DNA of 64,000 bases from JAICMB01 sp963802915 (GTDB lineage Bacteria; Acidobacteriota; Terriglobia; Bryobacterales; Bryobacteraceae): NCBI GenBank assembly GCA_963802915.1, contig CAWDKQ010000008.1, positions 186,001-250,000 of the forward strand, read 5' to 3'. Each line of letters begins with the position of its first letter. Position 1 is the first letter of the stretch. The position numbers and the translations under genes are program-made. The notes beneath the pieces were generated by a model that worked only from the letters and a program-made list of their open reading frames with translations, made no database searches and had not been told where the DNA came from. Positions 33,201 through 39,999 of the stretch are shown here, one piece after another.

Positions 33201-33781
33201 TCTGGCGATTGTACGACGGCACGTTCAAGCAGGCTTTGACGTGCACGGGCTCGGGCTGCGTAGCTACCGGCACTCCCGCTCTTACTCCGGCGTTTGTCGC
33301 GTTCATGAGCGAAGCGGTGCGATTCTCGAAGGCTCTCTACGGCGATGCGGGATCGGACCCGACTTTGAAGTACACGCTCCAGCCGCGCTCGGATCAGGTG
33401 GACACGTTCACCTTTACCGTGGATGGCGGCAAGTCTGCTCTGAAATCCGGACAGCAGGGTAATTTCACATGGTCCGGGACATCGAACAAATTCGGCATCG
33501 CTGTTAAACTTGGCGGAGGAGGATCGGAGCTGCCTGTTCAGCCTTGGGACGGTCTGTGGGCGCCTTTTCACTTCTTCGCGGGCGCGGACCGCACCATTCC
33601 TTCGGGCGCGGCATACACGTTTGTATTCACGCCCCGCGTCGGGTCGCCGCCGAGACCGTTTACGGACACAGCCGGCCGTCCGCTGGAATATCAGATCCTG
33701 GTGGACACACACGGCGCTCCAGCCGTATTCAATACCAATTTCTGGCAACAACTACGATGCGTATCGAATGTTGCAAGGTGA
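30278..33781 (+). CDS. tssM: Type VI secretion membrane protein TssM (IcmF family)
   Basis: 1167 residues. Two N-terminal membrane helices (LYWGAAASLIFFVGVGFLCAHFL; FFMMLMSALGISASAFFYFF) are followed by a cytoplasmic IcmF domain with a degenerate P-loop (GDQGATKT, Thr in place of the Gly before Lys). A third helix (LLFGLGSLLFLLLSGMFLWAW) leads to the large periplasmic part, ending with a beta-rich C-terminus that should contact TssJ. Residues 396-401 read GATRMF, close to the GEFTRMF repeat of the neighbouring scaffold protein. No tssJ gene is visible here. Confidence 0.93.
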   Translation: MKGFNLYWGAAASLIFFVGVGFLCAHFLHLQGQEFMFFMMLMSALGISASAFFYFFQSKAQQRMEPQAAGAGGGTAAVPGSGASPEVDQLIKDADQRLASSKGAPGSAISNLPLIFVIGDQGATKTSVILHSGLEPELLAGQVYQGNDVASTSTANVWFARNSIFVEAGGRLLAKPDSWTRLVKRLQPGKLKSVMAKGQQSPRAVLLCFDCEAFTKQGAGEQVAATARYLQARLGEISQLLGISFPVYVLFTKADRLAFFADYFRNLSNDEATQVFGVTLPIQQAHGGVYAEEESRRLSAAFDELLHSLCDRRIDFLPREHDAEKIPGAYEFPREFRKLRASLVQLLVDIARPSQLRASPFLRGFYFSGVRPVVIQDVASAPVRPAPEAQKGFEAGATRMFRAGMELPQGVAQAQPSGGGTRRVPQWMFLSHLFNDVMLQDRAAMGASGSSVKVSGMRRLLFGLGSLLFLLLSGMFLWAWLNNRSLEKETIDAAQNLAGERVTGANLPTLTSLQKLDRLRAAVQQLSDWDKAGHPFMYGWFLYSGHDLLPYARRAYYRSFKDLLFGQVQGNWITYLQSVKVPPAPTDDYGFGYNTLKAYLLTTSEYKRTSEKVYQDFLADTLMTRWPAGRDAAIDKPMSDLAKAQFDFYSRDLQNGNPYSDQAEADTVEHARDYLSRFNGKDRVYQALLSEAARKGATINFNHDYPGSDRVMRNSYTVPAAYTKNAWPYMTQLIADAEKRFGGEKWVLGDGRGPTITDWAQTKKDLADKYLADYIATWRAFVTNSHFAGYGGLEDAASKLGIISANDSLYMRLFWVISTNTGVDPRVKAAFESADKVVPADSQVLITDSTRGYMTSLNGLQLAIQSIIGKPLDASAAGPIDAAATSATGSRFQVSAQFPPDQEAHVDKAVTDLLQDPITRAQGLAKGFGTAGLNGAGKQFCAASGFGKFPFNPKSQVDASLQEVNDIFRPKEGLLWRLYDGTFKQALTCTGSGCVATGTPALTPAFVAFMSEAVRFSKALYGDAGSDPTLKYTLQPRSDQVDTFTFTVDGGKSALKSGQQGNFTWSGTSNKFGIAVKLGGGGSELPVQPWDGLWAPFHFFAGADRTIPSGAAYTFVFTPRVGSPPRPFTDTAGRPLEYQILVDTHGAPAVFNTNFWQQLRCVSNVAR

Positions 33782-33803
33782 TGCCTAAATCGATGAGGCC
33801 CTC

Positions 33804-34802
33804 GTGCCGCTGAGCTCTCCCATTCCCCTTCCCGCGCGAATCGGGAAATACGAGCTCGTTGAATATCTGGGTGGCGGGATGGCTCACGTATACCGCGCGC
33901 AGGATACGATTCTCGGCCGTACCGTCGCTTTGAAGATCTTGACGGAAGCGGGTAATAACGATCGCGAATTGCGCGAGCGCTTCCTCGAAGAGGCGCGCAC
34001 GGCGAGCAATATCAGTCAGGACAACATCATTGCCGTTTACGACTTCGGCGAAGAGAGCGGACGTCCGTTCATGGTGATGGAGTTCCTGCGCGGCGAGAGC
34101 TTGCGCGATGCGATGAAAGGCGGCCGCACCGGCGACATCGAGTACAAGCTATCGTGCGCGCTTCAGATCGCCCGCGCTCTAGAATACATTCACTCGCGCA
34201 AAATTATCCATCGCGATATCAAGCCGGAGAACATTCACATCGATGTCCGCGGCAAGGTGAAGCTGATGGATTTCGGAATCGCCAAGCGGGAAGGCGTTGC
34301 GCTGACGCGCGCTGGCTTTACGTTGGGCACGCCGTTCTACATGGCGCCCGAGCAGGTGATGGGCAAGCCGCCGACCAACTTGGTGGATGTCTACGCCTTC
34401 GGCGTGATGCTGGTGGAACTGATTTCCGGCGAGAAGCCGATCCAGGCCGAATCGGTGGAAAAGATTTTCGAGCAGATCCTGCACCAACCTCTCAACCTGG
34501 AGCCAGTGCGTTTGAAGGGAGCTTCCAAGCCGGTGCTGGATCTGATCGCGCGCTGCACCGCGAAGAATCCGGCGGAGCGGCCGCAGAGCTTCGCGATCGT
34601 GCGTCAGCAGCTCGAGCAGATGTTGAACGAAGGCCCGCCGTCGACGGCTACCGGTACGCAATACACCCTGCAAAGCGCGGCTGTTGCCGCTCCTCGGTCC
34701 TCAAAGATTAGCCAGACGTGGATTATCGTGTTCTCCGCCGGTGGCGTTGTCGCGCTGGTGCTAATCCTCTTTCTGATCGGCCGGATTTTCGGACTCGTCT
34801 AA
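33804..34802 (+). CDS. Membrane-anchored Ser/Thr protein kinase of the type VI locus
   Basis: 332 residues from GTG 33804, 22 bases after tssM. The kinase domain is complete: glycine loop LGGGMAHVY (22-30), VALK lysine 44, HRDIKPEN with catalytic Asp138, DFG at 156-158, and APEQVMGKP in the activation segment. A linker leads to one C-terminal membrane helix (WIIVFSAGGVVALVLILFLIG) with almost no extracellular part, so it probably senses cytoplasmic or membrane cues. In Pseudomonas a kinase of this class (PpkA) activates type VI secretion by phosphorylating Fha; a similar control is plausible here. Confidence 0.93.
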   Translation: MPLSSPIPLPARIGKYELVEYLGGGMAHVYRAQDTILGRTVALKILTEAGNNDRELRERFLEEARTASNISQDNIIAVYDFGEESGRPFMVMEFLRGESLRDAMKGGRTGDIEYKLSCALQIARALEYIHSRKIIHRDIKPENIHIDVRGKVKLMDFGIAKREGVALTRAGFTLGTPFYMAPEQVMGKPPTNLVDVYAFGVMLVELISGEKPIQAESVEKIFEQILHQPLNLEPVRLKGASKPVLDLIARCTAKNPAERPQSFAIVRQQLEQMLNEGPPSTATGTQYTLQSAAVAAPRSSKISQTWIIVFSAGGVVALVLILFLIGRIFGLV

Positions 34803-34832
34803 TAAAGAAGCCTTCCCTGGTTCACGACCGTG

Positions 34833-35219
34833 TTAAACCGGAACGCGCCGCCGCAACAAGTTGCTGAAAATCGACCGGTAATTGTACGTGGTCAGCATCC
34901 AGAGGGCCGTGGCAAGTGCGGCCAGGGGAATCCCGCTCGGCGCCATCAGTGCGTGGAACAGATCGATGTTAACGATCACCGCCGCGAGCATCGTGAGCGC
35001 CAGCGGCACGTAATGATTCATCAGCAGCAGGACCCCTGAAACGAGCTGGATCGCAAAGACTACTGTGATGTAATGCGTGGCCGCCAGCGCCCCGATGAAT
35101 TGACCCGCGGAACCTGCGGGCAGCGGCCCCATCGGAAGAAAGTGCAGAAAGCCGTTGAGTCCGAAAACGAGAAACACAACGCCGAGCAGAACGCGAGCGA
35201 CCTGAGAAACCATCTTCAT
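34833..35219 (-). CDS. DoxX-family membrane protein
   Basis: 128 residues with four hydrophobic helices: VARVLLGVVFLVFGLNGFLHFL, TVVFAIQLVSGVLLLM, VPLALTMLAAVIVNIDLFHAL and IPLAALATALWMLTTY. The opening pattern LLGVVFLVFGLNGFLHFLP is typical of DoxX/DoxD-like proteins, some of which are quinone- or thiol-linked membrane subunits. It overlaps the azoreductase gene by one base (TAATG), so the two are cotranscribed. A link to quinone redox chemistry together with the azoreductase is likely but inferred. Confidence 0.85.
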   Translation of the reverse strand: MKMVSQVARVLLGVVFLVFGLNGFLHFLPMGPLPAGSAGQFIGALAATHYITVVFAIQLVSGVLLLMNHYVPLALTMLAAVIVNIDLFHALMAPSGIPLAALATALWMLTTYNYRSIFSNLLRRRVPV

Positions 35220-35851
35220 TACGCCGCCGCCTTGAACTGCGCGCGGATGGACGCGAAAGCCGGTTGCAGGATCGTTTCGCGGTCAGTTCCCTGACGTGAA
35301 CGGGAAGTTCCTCCAGCGTAGACAAAGTTGACCTCCTTCACGCCAATGAAGCTGAAGATATGGCGCAAGTACGGCTCGACGAAATTCAGGACAGCTCTGG
35401 GACTTCCTTGGTCGTAAACACCGCCGGAGGCGACCAGAACCGTGACCCTCTTGCCGCGGAGCAGGCCGGCCGGCGCATTATTCTCATAGGTGAAGGTTCG
35501 CCCGACTCTAACAATCTGGTCAATCCAAAGCTTCAATCCCCCGGGAATCGTGAAATTGTGCATGGACACTCCGACGACATATTCGTCGGCAGCTTCCAGT
35601 TCCGCAAGGAGCTCGTCAGACGTGGCGAACAGCTCTCGCTGGCCAGCGGTGAGGCTAGCTTTCGGCGTGTAAGCAGCGGCGATCCACTCGGCATCAATCG
35701 GCTTGAGATCAGTTGTTGCAAGGTCGCGGCTGATCACGCGGCCGTTCGGCGTATTCCGCTTCCACTGCTGGACAAACTCTTCCGTAAGCTGCCTGCTAAA
35801 CGAAAACTCACCCGGAAGAGGACTGGAATCGATTCTAAGAAGTGTTGGCAT
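35219..35851 (-). CDS. azoR: FMN-dependent NADH:quinone/azo reductase (AzoR family)
   Basis: 210 residues of the flavodoxin-like AzoR family. LRIDSSPLPGEFSFSRQLTEEF is the FMN phosphate loop, VVGVSMHNFTIPGGLKLWIDQIVRVGRTFTY is the diagnostic central segment, and VLVASGGVYDQGSP is the second FMN-binding loop. Such dimeric enzymes reduce quinones and azo compounds with two electrons. The gene is divergent from a TetR regulator across a 104-base gap with two palindromes, the usual set-up for an electrophile-inducible reductase. Confidence 0.92.
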   Translation of the reverse strand: MPTLLRIDSSPLPGEFSFSRQLTEEFVQQWKRNTPNGRVISRDLATTDLKPIDAEWIAAAYTPKASLTAGQRELFATSDELLAELEAADEYVVGVSMHNFTIPGGLKLWIDQIVRVGRTFTYENNAPAGLLRGKRVTVLVASGGVYDQGSPRAVLNFVEPYLRHIFSFIGVKEVNFVYAGGTSRSRQGTDRETILQPAFASIRAQFKAAA

Positions 35852-35891
35852 CTGAAGTTCTCTAATTCCTTCACAACGTTTGATGTGTAGG

Positions 35892-35929
35892 CGACATCTG
35901 TCGATTCAAGAAAAACAACGAACGTCGTT
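35892..35929. promoter_or_regulatory. Two palindromes in the azoR/tetR divergent promoter, candidate TetR operators
   Basis: CGACA-TC-TGTCG (35892-35903) and AACGA-ACG-TCGTT (35917-35929) are perfect short inverted repeats in the gap between the divergent azoreductase and TetR genes. Centres are about 25 bases apart. Binding by the adjacent TetR protein is the simplest reading but untested. Confidence 0.45.
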
Positions 35930-35955
35930 TTGTTAAGCTGGTACCCGGAGGAGCC

Positions 35956-36519
35956 ATGCGTCAAGAAATCGACGAGTCCGTGGATCCGCGCATCCGGCGT
36001 ACTCGCCAGCTTCTCCAGCAAGCCCTAGAGAAGTTACTGGAACAGAAGGAATTCGACAAGATTTCCGTTCACGATATCGCGGACACCGCGACCCTCAATC
36101 GAGCCACTTTCTACGACCATTACACGGATAAATACGCCCTCCTCGAATGCATGGTGGGCAGCCGCTTTCACGAACTCCTGGCCGAGCGCGAGGTCCAATT
36201 CGACGGAAGCTGCGGGTCGGCACTAAAAGCCATGGTGCTGGCACTTACCGAGTACCTGACGCGGATGCAAGGTCCGGGAGGCTCGCGCCAAATAGAACCG
36301 CACACGGAATCGGCGATCATCGCGGTGTTGCGGCGCATCCTGGCTGAAGGTTTGCAGCGTCATCCCACCAGGATCTCGGCGGAGATGAAAGCAGCGGCCG
36401 CGAGCTGGGCGATCTACGGCGCCACGAAGGAATGGGCGCAGACGCCGAACCGGTGCGCGCCGGATGATATCGCGAATACAATAATGACGCTCGTTTCGCC
36501 CGTCCTGCAGTCGGCCTAG
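35956..36519 (+). CDS. TetR-family transcriptional regulator
   Basis: 187 residues from ATG 35956 with GGAGGAG before it. The N-terminal helix-turn-helix is clear: RIRRTRQLLQQALEKLLEQKEFDKISVHDIADTATLNRATFYDHYTDKYALLECM. The C-terminal ligand domain is helical and not specific. It is divergent from azoR-doxX, whose expression it probably represses, with a quinone or related compound as the likely but unproven inducer. Confidence 0.92.
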   Translation: MRQEIDESVDPRIRRTRQLLQQALEKLLEQKEFDKISVHDIADTATLNRATFYDHYTDKYALLECMVGSRFHELLAEREVQFDGSCGSALKAMVLALTEYLTRMQGPGGSRQIEPHTESAIIAVLRRILAEGLQRHPTRISAEMKAAAASWAIYGATKEWAQTPNRCAPDDIANTIMTLVSPVLQSA

Positions 36520-36557
36520 CCATTATGTTGTAAGCTGCGGGGGGAGGCTATCCTTAC

Positions 36558-37406
36558 TTGAAACTTGTTACCTTTCGCCGCGGCGGCGGCAAGCCGGAAG
36601 TAGGTGTTCTTTCAGGCGACACTGTCGCGGGACTCGCGATGGCGGGATTTCCTGATGTCCTGAGCGTGCTCGCGGGCGGCGTCGAAGCGCGGGATCGCGC
36701 GGAAGATGCGGCCGCTAAGTCTGAGACTGTTCCGCTCTCGTCAGTGACTCTGCTTGCGCCGGTGCCGCGTCCCCCAAAGCTGATCTGCGTCGGATTAAAC
36801 TATCGCGACCACGCCATTGAAACTGGCAACGAAATTCCCAAGATTCCGACCATCTTCAATAAATTCCCCACCAACACCGTCATCGCTACCGGCGAGAACA
36901 TCGTGCTGCCCAAGAACTCGACCAAGCCGGATTACGAAGCGGAAATGGCTTTCGTGATCGGTAAAGGCGGTCGTCATATTCCGGCCGAAAAATGGCAGGA
37001 CCACGTCTTCGGATACACCATCGTCAACGACGTTAGCGCCCGCGATTTTCAACTCGCGACCTCGCAATGGCTGATGGGGAAAACCTTCGACACGTTCGCT
37101 CCCATGGGTCCCGCGCTGGTCAGCGCCGACGAGATTGCCGATCCCCACGCGCTCGATATCAGCCTTACGATCAACGGAGAAACGCTCCAGAACTCCAACA
37201 CCCGCGAGCTGATTTTCCGGATTCCGGAGCTGGTCGAGTACCTCTCGAGCGTGGTAACACTGGAGCCCGGAGACGTAGTATCTACCGGAACCCCCTCAGG
37301 TGTGGGATTCGCCCGGAAGCCCCCGAGATTTCTGAAGGACGGAGACGAAGTGATCGTCCGCGTGCAAGGTCTAGGCGAACTCCGCAATGTCTGCAAGTCG
37401 GAATAA
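36558..37406 (+). CDS. Fumarylacetoacetate hydrolase-family protein
   Basis: 282 residues from TTG 36558 with GGGGAGG upstream. The FAH core is clear: PKLICVGLNYRDHAIETG, IFNKFPTNTVIATGENIVLP, the metal-binding DYEAEMAFVIGKGGRHIP, YTIVNDVSARDFQ, and near the end SGTPSGVGFARKPPRFLKDGD with variant STGTPSGVG. Members hydrolyse or decarboxylate C-C bonds of beta-keto acids using Mg2+ or Mn2+. The exact substrate cannot be told from sequence (acylpyruvate or oxaloacetate-type are common). It is a single gene between tetR and the BrnTA locus. Confidence 0.92.
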   Translation: MKLVTFRRGGGKPEVGVLSGDTVAGLAMAGFPDVLSVLAGGVEARDRAEDAAAKSETVPLSSVTLLAPVPRPPKLICVGLNYRDHAIETGNEIPKIPTIFNKFPTNTVIATGENIVLPKNSTKPDYEAEMAFVIGKGGRHIPAEKWQDHVFGYTIVNDVSARDFQLATSQWLMGKTFDTFAPMGPALVSADEIADPHALDISLTINGETLQNSNTRELIFRIPELVEYLSSVVTLEPGDVVSTGTPSGVGFARKPPRFLKDGDEVIVRVQGLGELRNVCKSE

Positions 37407-37433
37407 TAAAGGAATCCACACACGACCGGAAGT

Positions 37434-37685
37434 TTACTTCGGTGAGGCTACCGCGCGTTCGAGCGTCTCACGAATGAAGCGCGTATAGGGAATGCCGCGA
37501 GCCTTCGCGCGGGCCTTCACCGCCGCGAGCAACGGCTTCGGTACGCGCATATTGATCTGCTCGTCTTTCTTCTCAAACTCGAAGTGCGCCGTCTTGAACT
37601 GTGAAAAGTCGAGATGAGAAAGATCTTGCGCCAGGAACACCTCAGCTTCCTTATCGGTTTTCAGTCGTGGGACTTTCTTCTTCAT
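37434..37685 (-). CDS. brnA: BrnA-type ribbon-helix-helix antitoxin
   Basis: 83 residues from ATG 37685. The C-terminal half INMRVPKPLLAAVKARAKARGIPYTRFIRETLERAV is the BrnA ribbon-helix-helix DNA-binding and dimerisation domain, and the N-terminus KKKVPRLKTDKEAEVFLAQDLSHLDFSQF is the usual toxin-wrapping segment. A longer in-frame start (37706) exists but BrnA starts within the end of BrnT in typical loci. It should repress its own operon. The cognate toxin gene upstream is frameshifted, so this antitoxin may be an orphan. Confidence 0.88.
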   Translation of the reverse strand: MKKKVPRLKTDKEAEVFLAQDLSHLDFSQFKTAHFEFEKKDEQINMRVPKPLLAAVKARAKARGIPYTRFIRETLERAVASPK

Positions 37686-37964
37686 AAGCTTCGATCTCCC
37701 TCGCATGCATGAATCTGGCCGTCACGGGACGAATGAGGCGGCGTCTGTTTTTTGTCCGTACCGTGAAGGCGACAAACAAGGCCGCCCTGCGCTTGTTCTT
37801 CCAACGGCAATCAACCGGTCCTCGTCCATCATGTGTTTCAGGTCAGGCGCTATGCGGGGGCTATGCTGAAATAAAGCTTCAATCTGGGCAATCGTAACGC
37901 CGTGCTTTTGACACTTCGTCCGATTGCCGCTATCCCAATCGAATCCGCTGACCTGCCGAATCAT
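37651..37964 (-). pseudogene. brnT: Frameshifted BrnT-type toxin
   Basis: From ATG 37964 the frame reads FDWDSGNRTKCQKHGVT and then DRLIAVGRTSAGRP, as in BrnT RNase toxins, but then runs into unrelated residues and a stop at 37722. In the next frame the true C-terminus follows immediately: LFVAFTVRTKNRRRLIRPVTARFMHAREIEAYEEE, ending at 37651. One base is missing near 37775. The total of 314 bases is one short of a whole number of codons. The RNase should be inactive unless this is a sequencing error or programmed frameshift. It overlaps brnA by 35 bases. Confidence 0.85.
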
Positions 37965-37965
37965 G

Positions 37966-37980
37966 ATAGCATGATGCTAT
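37966..37980. promoter_or_regulatory. Palindrome directly before brnT, probable BrnA operator
   Basis: ATAGCAT-G-ATGCTAT is a perfect inverted repeat one base before the brnT start. A second perfect palindrome, TGTATATACA, lies at 37986-37995. Both are AT-rich against a GC-rich background and lie where BrnA autoregulation is expected to act; TATATA-like sequence here may also form the -10 region. Confidence 0.55.
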
Positions 37981-38617
37981 ACAACTGTATATACATTTGT
38001 AGATTCCAATAAACGCCCGGAATCCACAATCTTACCAACATGGAACGGGGCCGCTGTCCGCCCCCTCGCATGCACCCAAGACTATCGGAGCTCGAACTTG
38101 CAAGAAGCATTTGAATCTCTCATGAGGGCAATCATTTTCGGCTTTTGTGCGGTGCCATGCGGATTGGAGATCGCGAACGGGGTTACAGCTGCATTCTCCG
38201 CCGTCAGCGCACGAAGGTACCTACGGCCTCACACAGCCGCGGAATTGGATGTTCCACTCTCCTGACGATAAGAAACATCGATATTGAATAACTCAATTGA
38301 ATAACTCATTCATGACTCCGTCAGGGATGGGCTCTCCAGAGGTTCCAGTAGCGACGGTCTTCCATGAGTTCCTCATTCCCGGCGACCTTGATTTCGATTT
38401 TGTATGTAACGCAGGAAATTCATGCGTTTAACGGTTGCGCCTACGGCTGGAGAATGTCATGCGGGTCAACGAGGGCCGAGTTAGCTGAAATGGGCCATGC
38501 CCTCTCACTTGCCTCGATCATATGATAAGCTCATCGTGACCGGCGCGCAGAGGAAGTCATGTCGCACTATCGGCGGATTGTCGGAATAAGGTCCAAGGTC
38601 TTACATTAAGGATGCAA
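37981..38617. other. Intergenic stretch with no convincing gene
   Basis: About 640 bases between the BrnTA promoter and a secreted-protein gene. The only frame of note is a 56-codon one from TTG 38098 (with internal ATG 38122), hydrophobic at first, without a ribosome site or recognisable family. Lower GC and no overlap with neighbours suggest this region is less constrained or recently rearranged, in keeping with the IS21 element nearby. Confidence 0.5.
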
Positions 38618-39103
38618 ATGCAAAGGCTCGTGATCGCGGTCTTCTTTGTCGTCGCGTCGGCGCTCGGACAGAAACTCGCCGTCAAGATCATTAACCGACA
38701 AGACAACGAAACTGACTACTCATACGTAGTTCCGGGGCACTGGTATTCAAATTCGACCGCGAGTGTAAACTGCTTCGGAACTTCCAATACCTTGAACTGC
38801 GACGAGCGGACAAGAACCACCGGTTCAAGCACGCCTGCCCAAGAGGTGTCATTCCACGTGCGAGGAGCGACGTTTTCCCTTCAGTTGCCCGACGGTCGAA
38901 TGGCAGTCGTCAATTGCGAGAGCAAATTTGCCGAGCGCTTCGCCGGACCTCGGGGCAATCGCCGAAGCTGCCGAGTACCTCTTGTGGACGACATCGAAGT
39001 TGAGTTCAACGGCGACAAGGCAAAGTTGAAGTGGTCCGTGAGCATCGACGGCAAGAAAATGGCGTCGGAAACTTACAAGATTCTAGCTGTGTTGACAAAA
39101 TGA
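38618..39103 (+). CDS. Secreted protein of unknown function
   Basis: 161 residues from ATG 38618, with AAGGA seven bases upstream (ATG 38612 is too close to it). Signal peptide MQRLVIAVFFVVASALGQ, then KLAVKIINRQDNETDYSYVVPGHWYSNS with a beta-rich body containing FHVRGATFSLQLPDGRMAVVNC and several cysteines. The NRQDNETDYSYVVPG segment resembles secreted acidobacterial proteins of unknown function. The final part (VEVEFNGDKAKLKWSVSIDGKKMASETYKIL-like order) suggests a small beta-sandwich. No enzyme motif is visible. Confidence 0.65.
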   Translation: MQRLVIAVFFVVASALGQKLAVKIINRQDNETDYSYVVPGHWYSNSTASVNCFGTSNTLNCDERTRTTGSSTPAQEVSFHVRGATFSLQLPDGRMAVVNCESKFAERFAGPRGNRRSCRVPLVDDIEVEFNGDKAKLKWSVSIDGKKMASETYKILAVLTK

Positions 39104-39162
39104 AGGCGCTACTTCAATAGGATGAACCAGCGAGCGACCCTCGAACGTAATTGAGGTCTTGA

Positions 39163-39831
39163 ATGTCGACGATGCCTGTCCACCAAATCAGTTCGCAATA
39201 CACCGCCGCCAAGGTCCAGCCAGGATGCACGGTGGACGACAAGATCGACGTCTTTGAGGACTGGATGAACGGCTGGCTTCTAAGACACGCTCATGCTCTG
39301 TCTGATGAGAAGTACATCTTATGCAAGCATAGCGGCTTCGCAGTTTTGATGCTAACAACGGCTTACTTTGAGCCAATCGAAGCCTACCACACGGGTCAAT
39401 CGAGCAACCATCAATCCAAAGCATTCTTTAGACGGGGATTTCTGCGAGTCTTCAGCGGATTGCCAGAAACACTCAAACGTAATGGGTACGCCGCTGATGC
39501 TGATCGGAAGGCAGAGGACATTGCCGACGAGATTTACAGCCATCTGCGCTGCGGCCTCTTCCACGAAGGTGGAACTAAACACAAGTTGATACTCCGAGAG
39601 GACACGGCTCCATTAGGCTTCATGTTGGAGGCGGCAACCGGGGAAATTGGGTCTATTGTGATAGACCCACGCAGGTTCCTCGCAGAGGTCCAGCATCATC
39701 TGGACGGATATGTCGGACAACTCCGTGACCCATATCAGGTTGACTTGCGTCGGAGGTTCGAGCGTTTTTTTGACCTCAGGATCTCGCCATCAACTCAGAC
39801 AGTCTTGCCGCCCCCAGTCGTCGGCTTCTGA
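39163..39831 (+). CDS. HEPN-like protein of unknown function
   Basis: 222 residues. The middle part is helical, and EDIADEIYSHLRCGLFHEGGTKHKLIL contains an R-x4-H motif (Arg-Cys-Gly-Leu-Phe-His), the catalytic signature of HEPN ribonucleases, placed after a helix as in that fold. Before it lie FEDWMNGWLLRHAHALSDEKYILCKHSGFAVLMLTTAYFEPIEAY and FFRRGFLRVFSGL. HEPN proteins often act in toxin-antitoxin and phage defence systems, but many have structural roles; with no partner gene seen the role here is open. It lies just left of the IS21 element. Confidence 0.55.
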   Translation: MSTMPVHQISSQYTAAKVQPGCTVDDKIDVFEDWMNGWLLRHAHALSDEKYILCKHSGFAVLMLTTAYFEPIEAYHTGQSSNHQSKAFFRRGFLRVFSGLPETLKRNGYAADADRKAEDIADEIYSHLRCGLFHEGGTKHKLILREDTAPLGFMLEAATGEIGSIVIDPRRFLAEVQHHLDGYVGQLRDPYQVDLRRRFERFFDLRISPSTQTVLPPPVVGF

Positions 39832-39899
39832 AACACTGTTAACTGTTCCAAGCCGTTGCGGTTGAAATGCAGCCAGAAAGCGCACCTCGTGACCCAGCC

Positions 39900-39969
39900 C
39901 TCGGGGATCACCCAAAACCGGCCATACGGGATCACCTGAAAACCGGCCAATGAAAAACTGAGTCAGGAC
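39900..39969 (+). repeat. Left terminal inverted repeat of the IS21 element
   Basis: Contains two tandem transposase-binding-type units: GGATCACCCAAAACCGGCC (39904 on) and GGATCACCTGAAAACCGGCC (39929 on), then ACTGAGTCAGGAC. It mirrors 42631-42699 with a few differences. Confidence 0.88.
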
Positions 39970-39999
39970 GTTGACTGACGGAGAGTATTCTCCGTCGAT

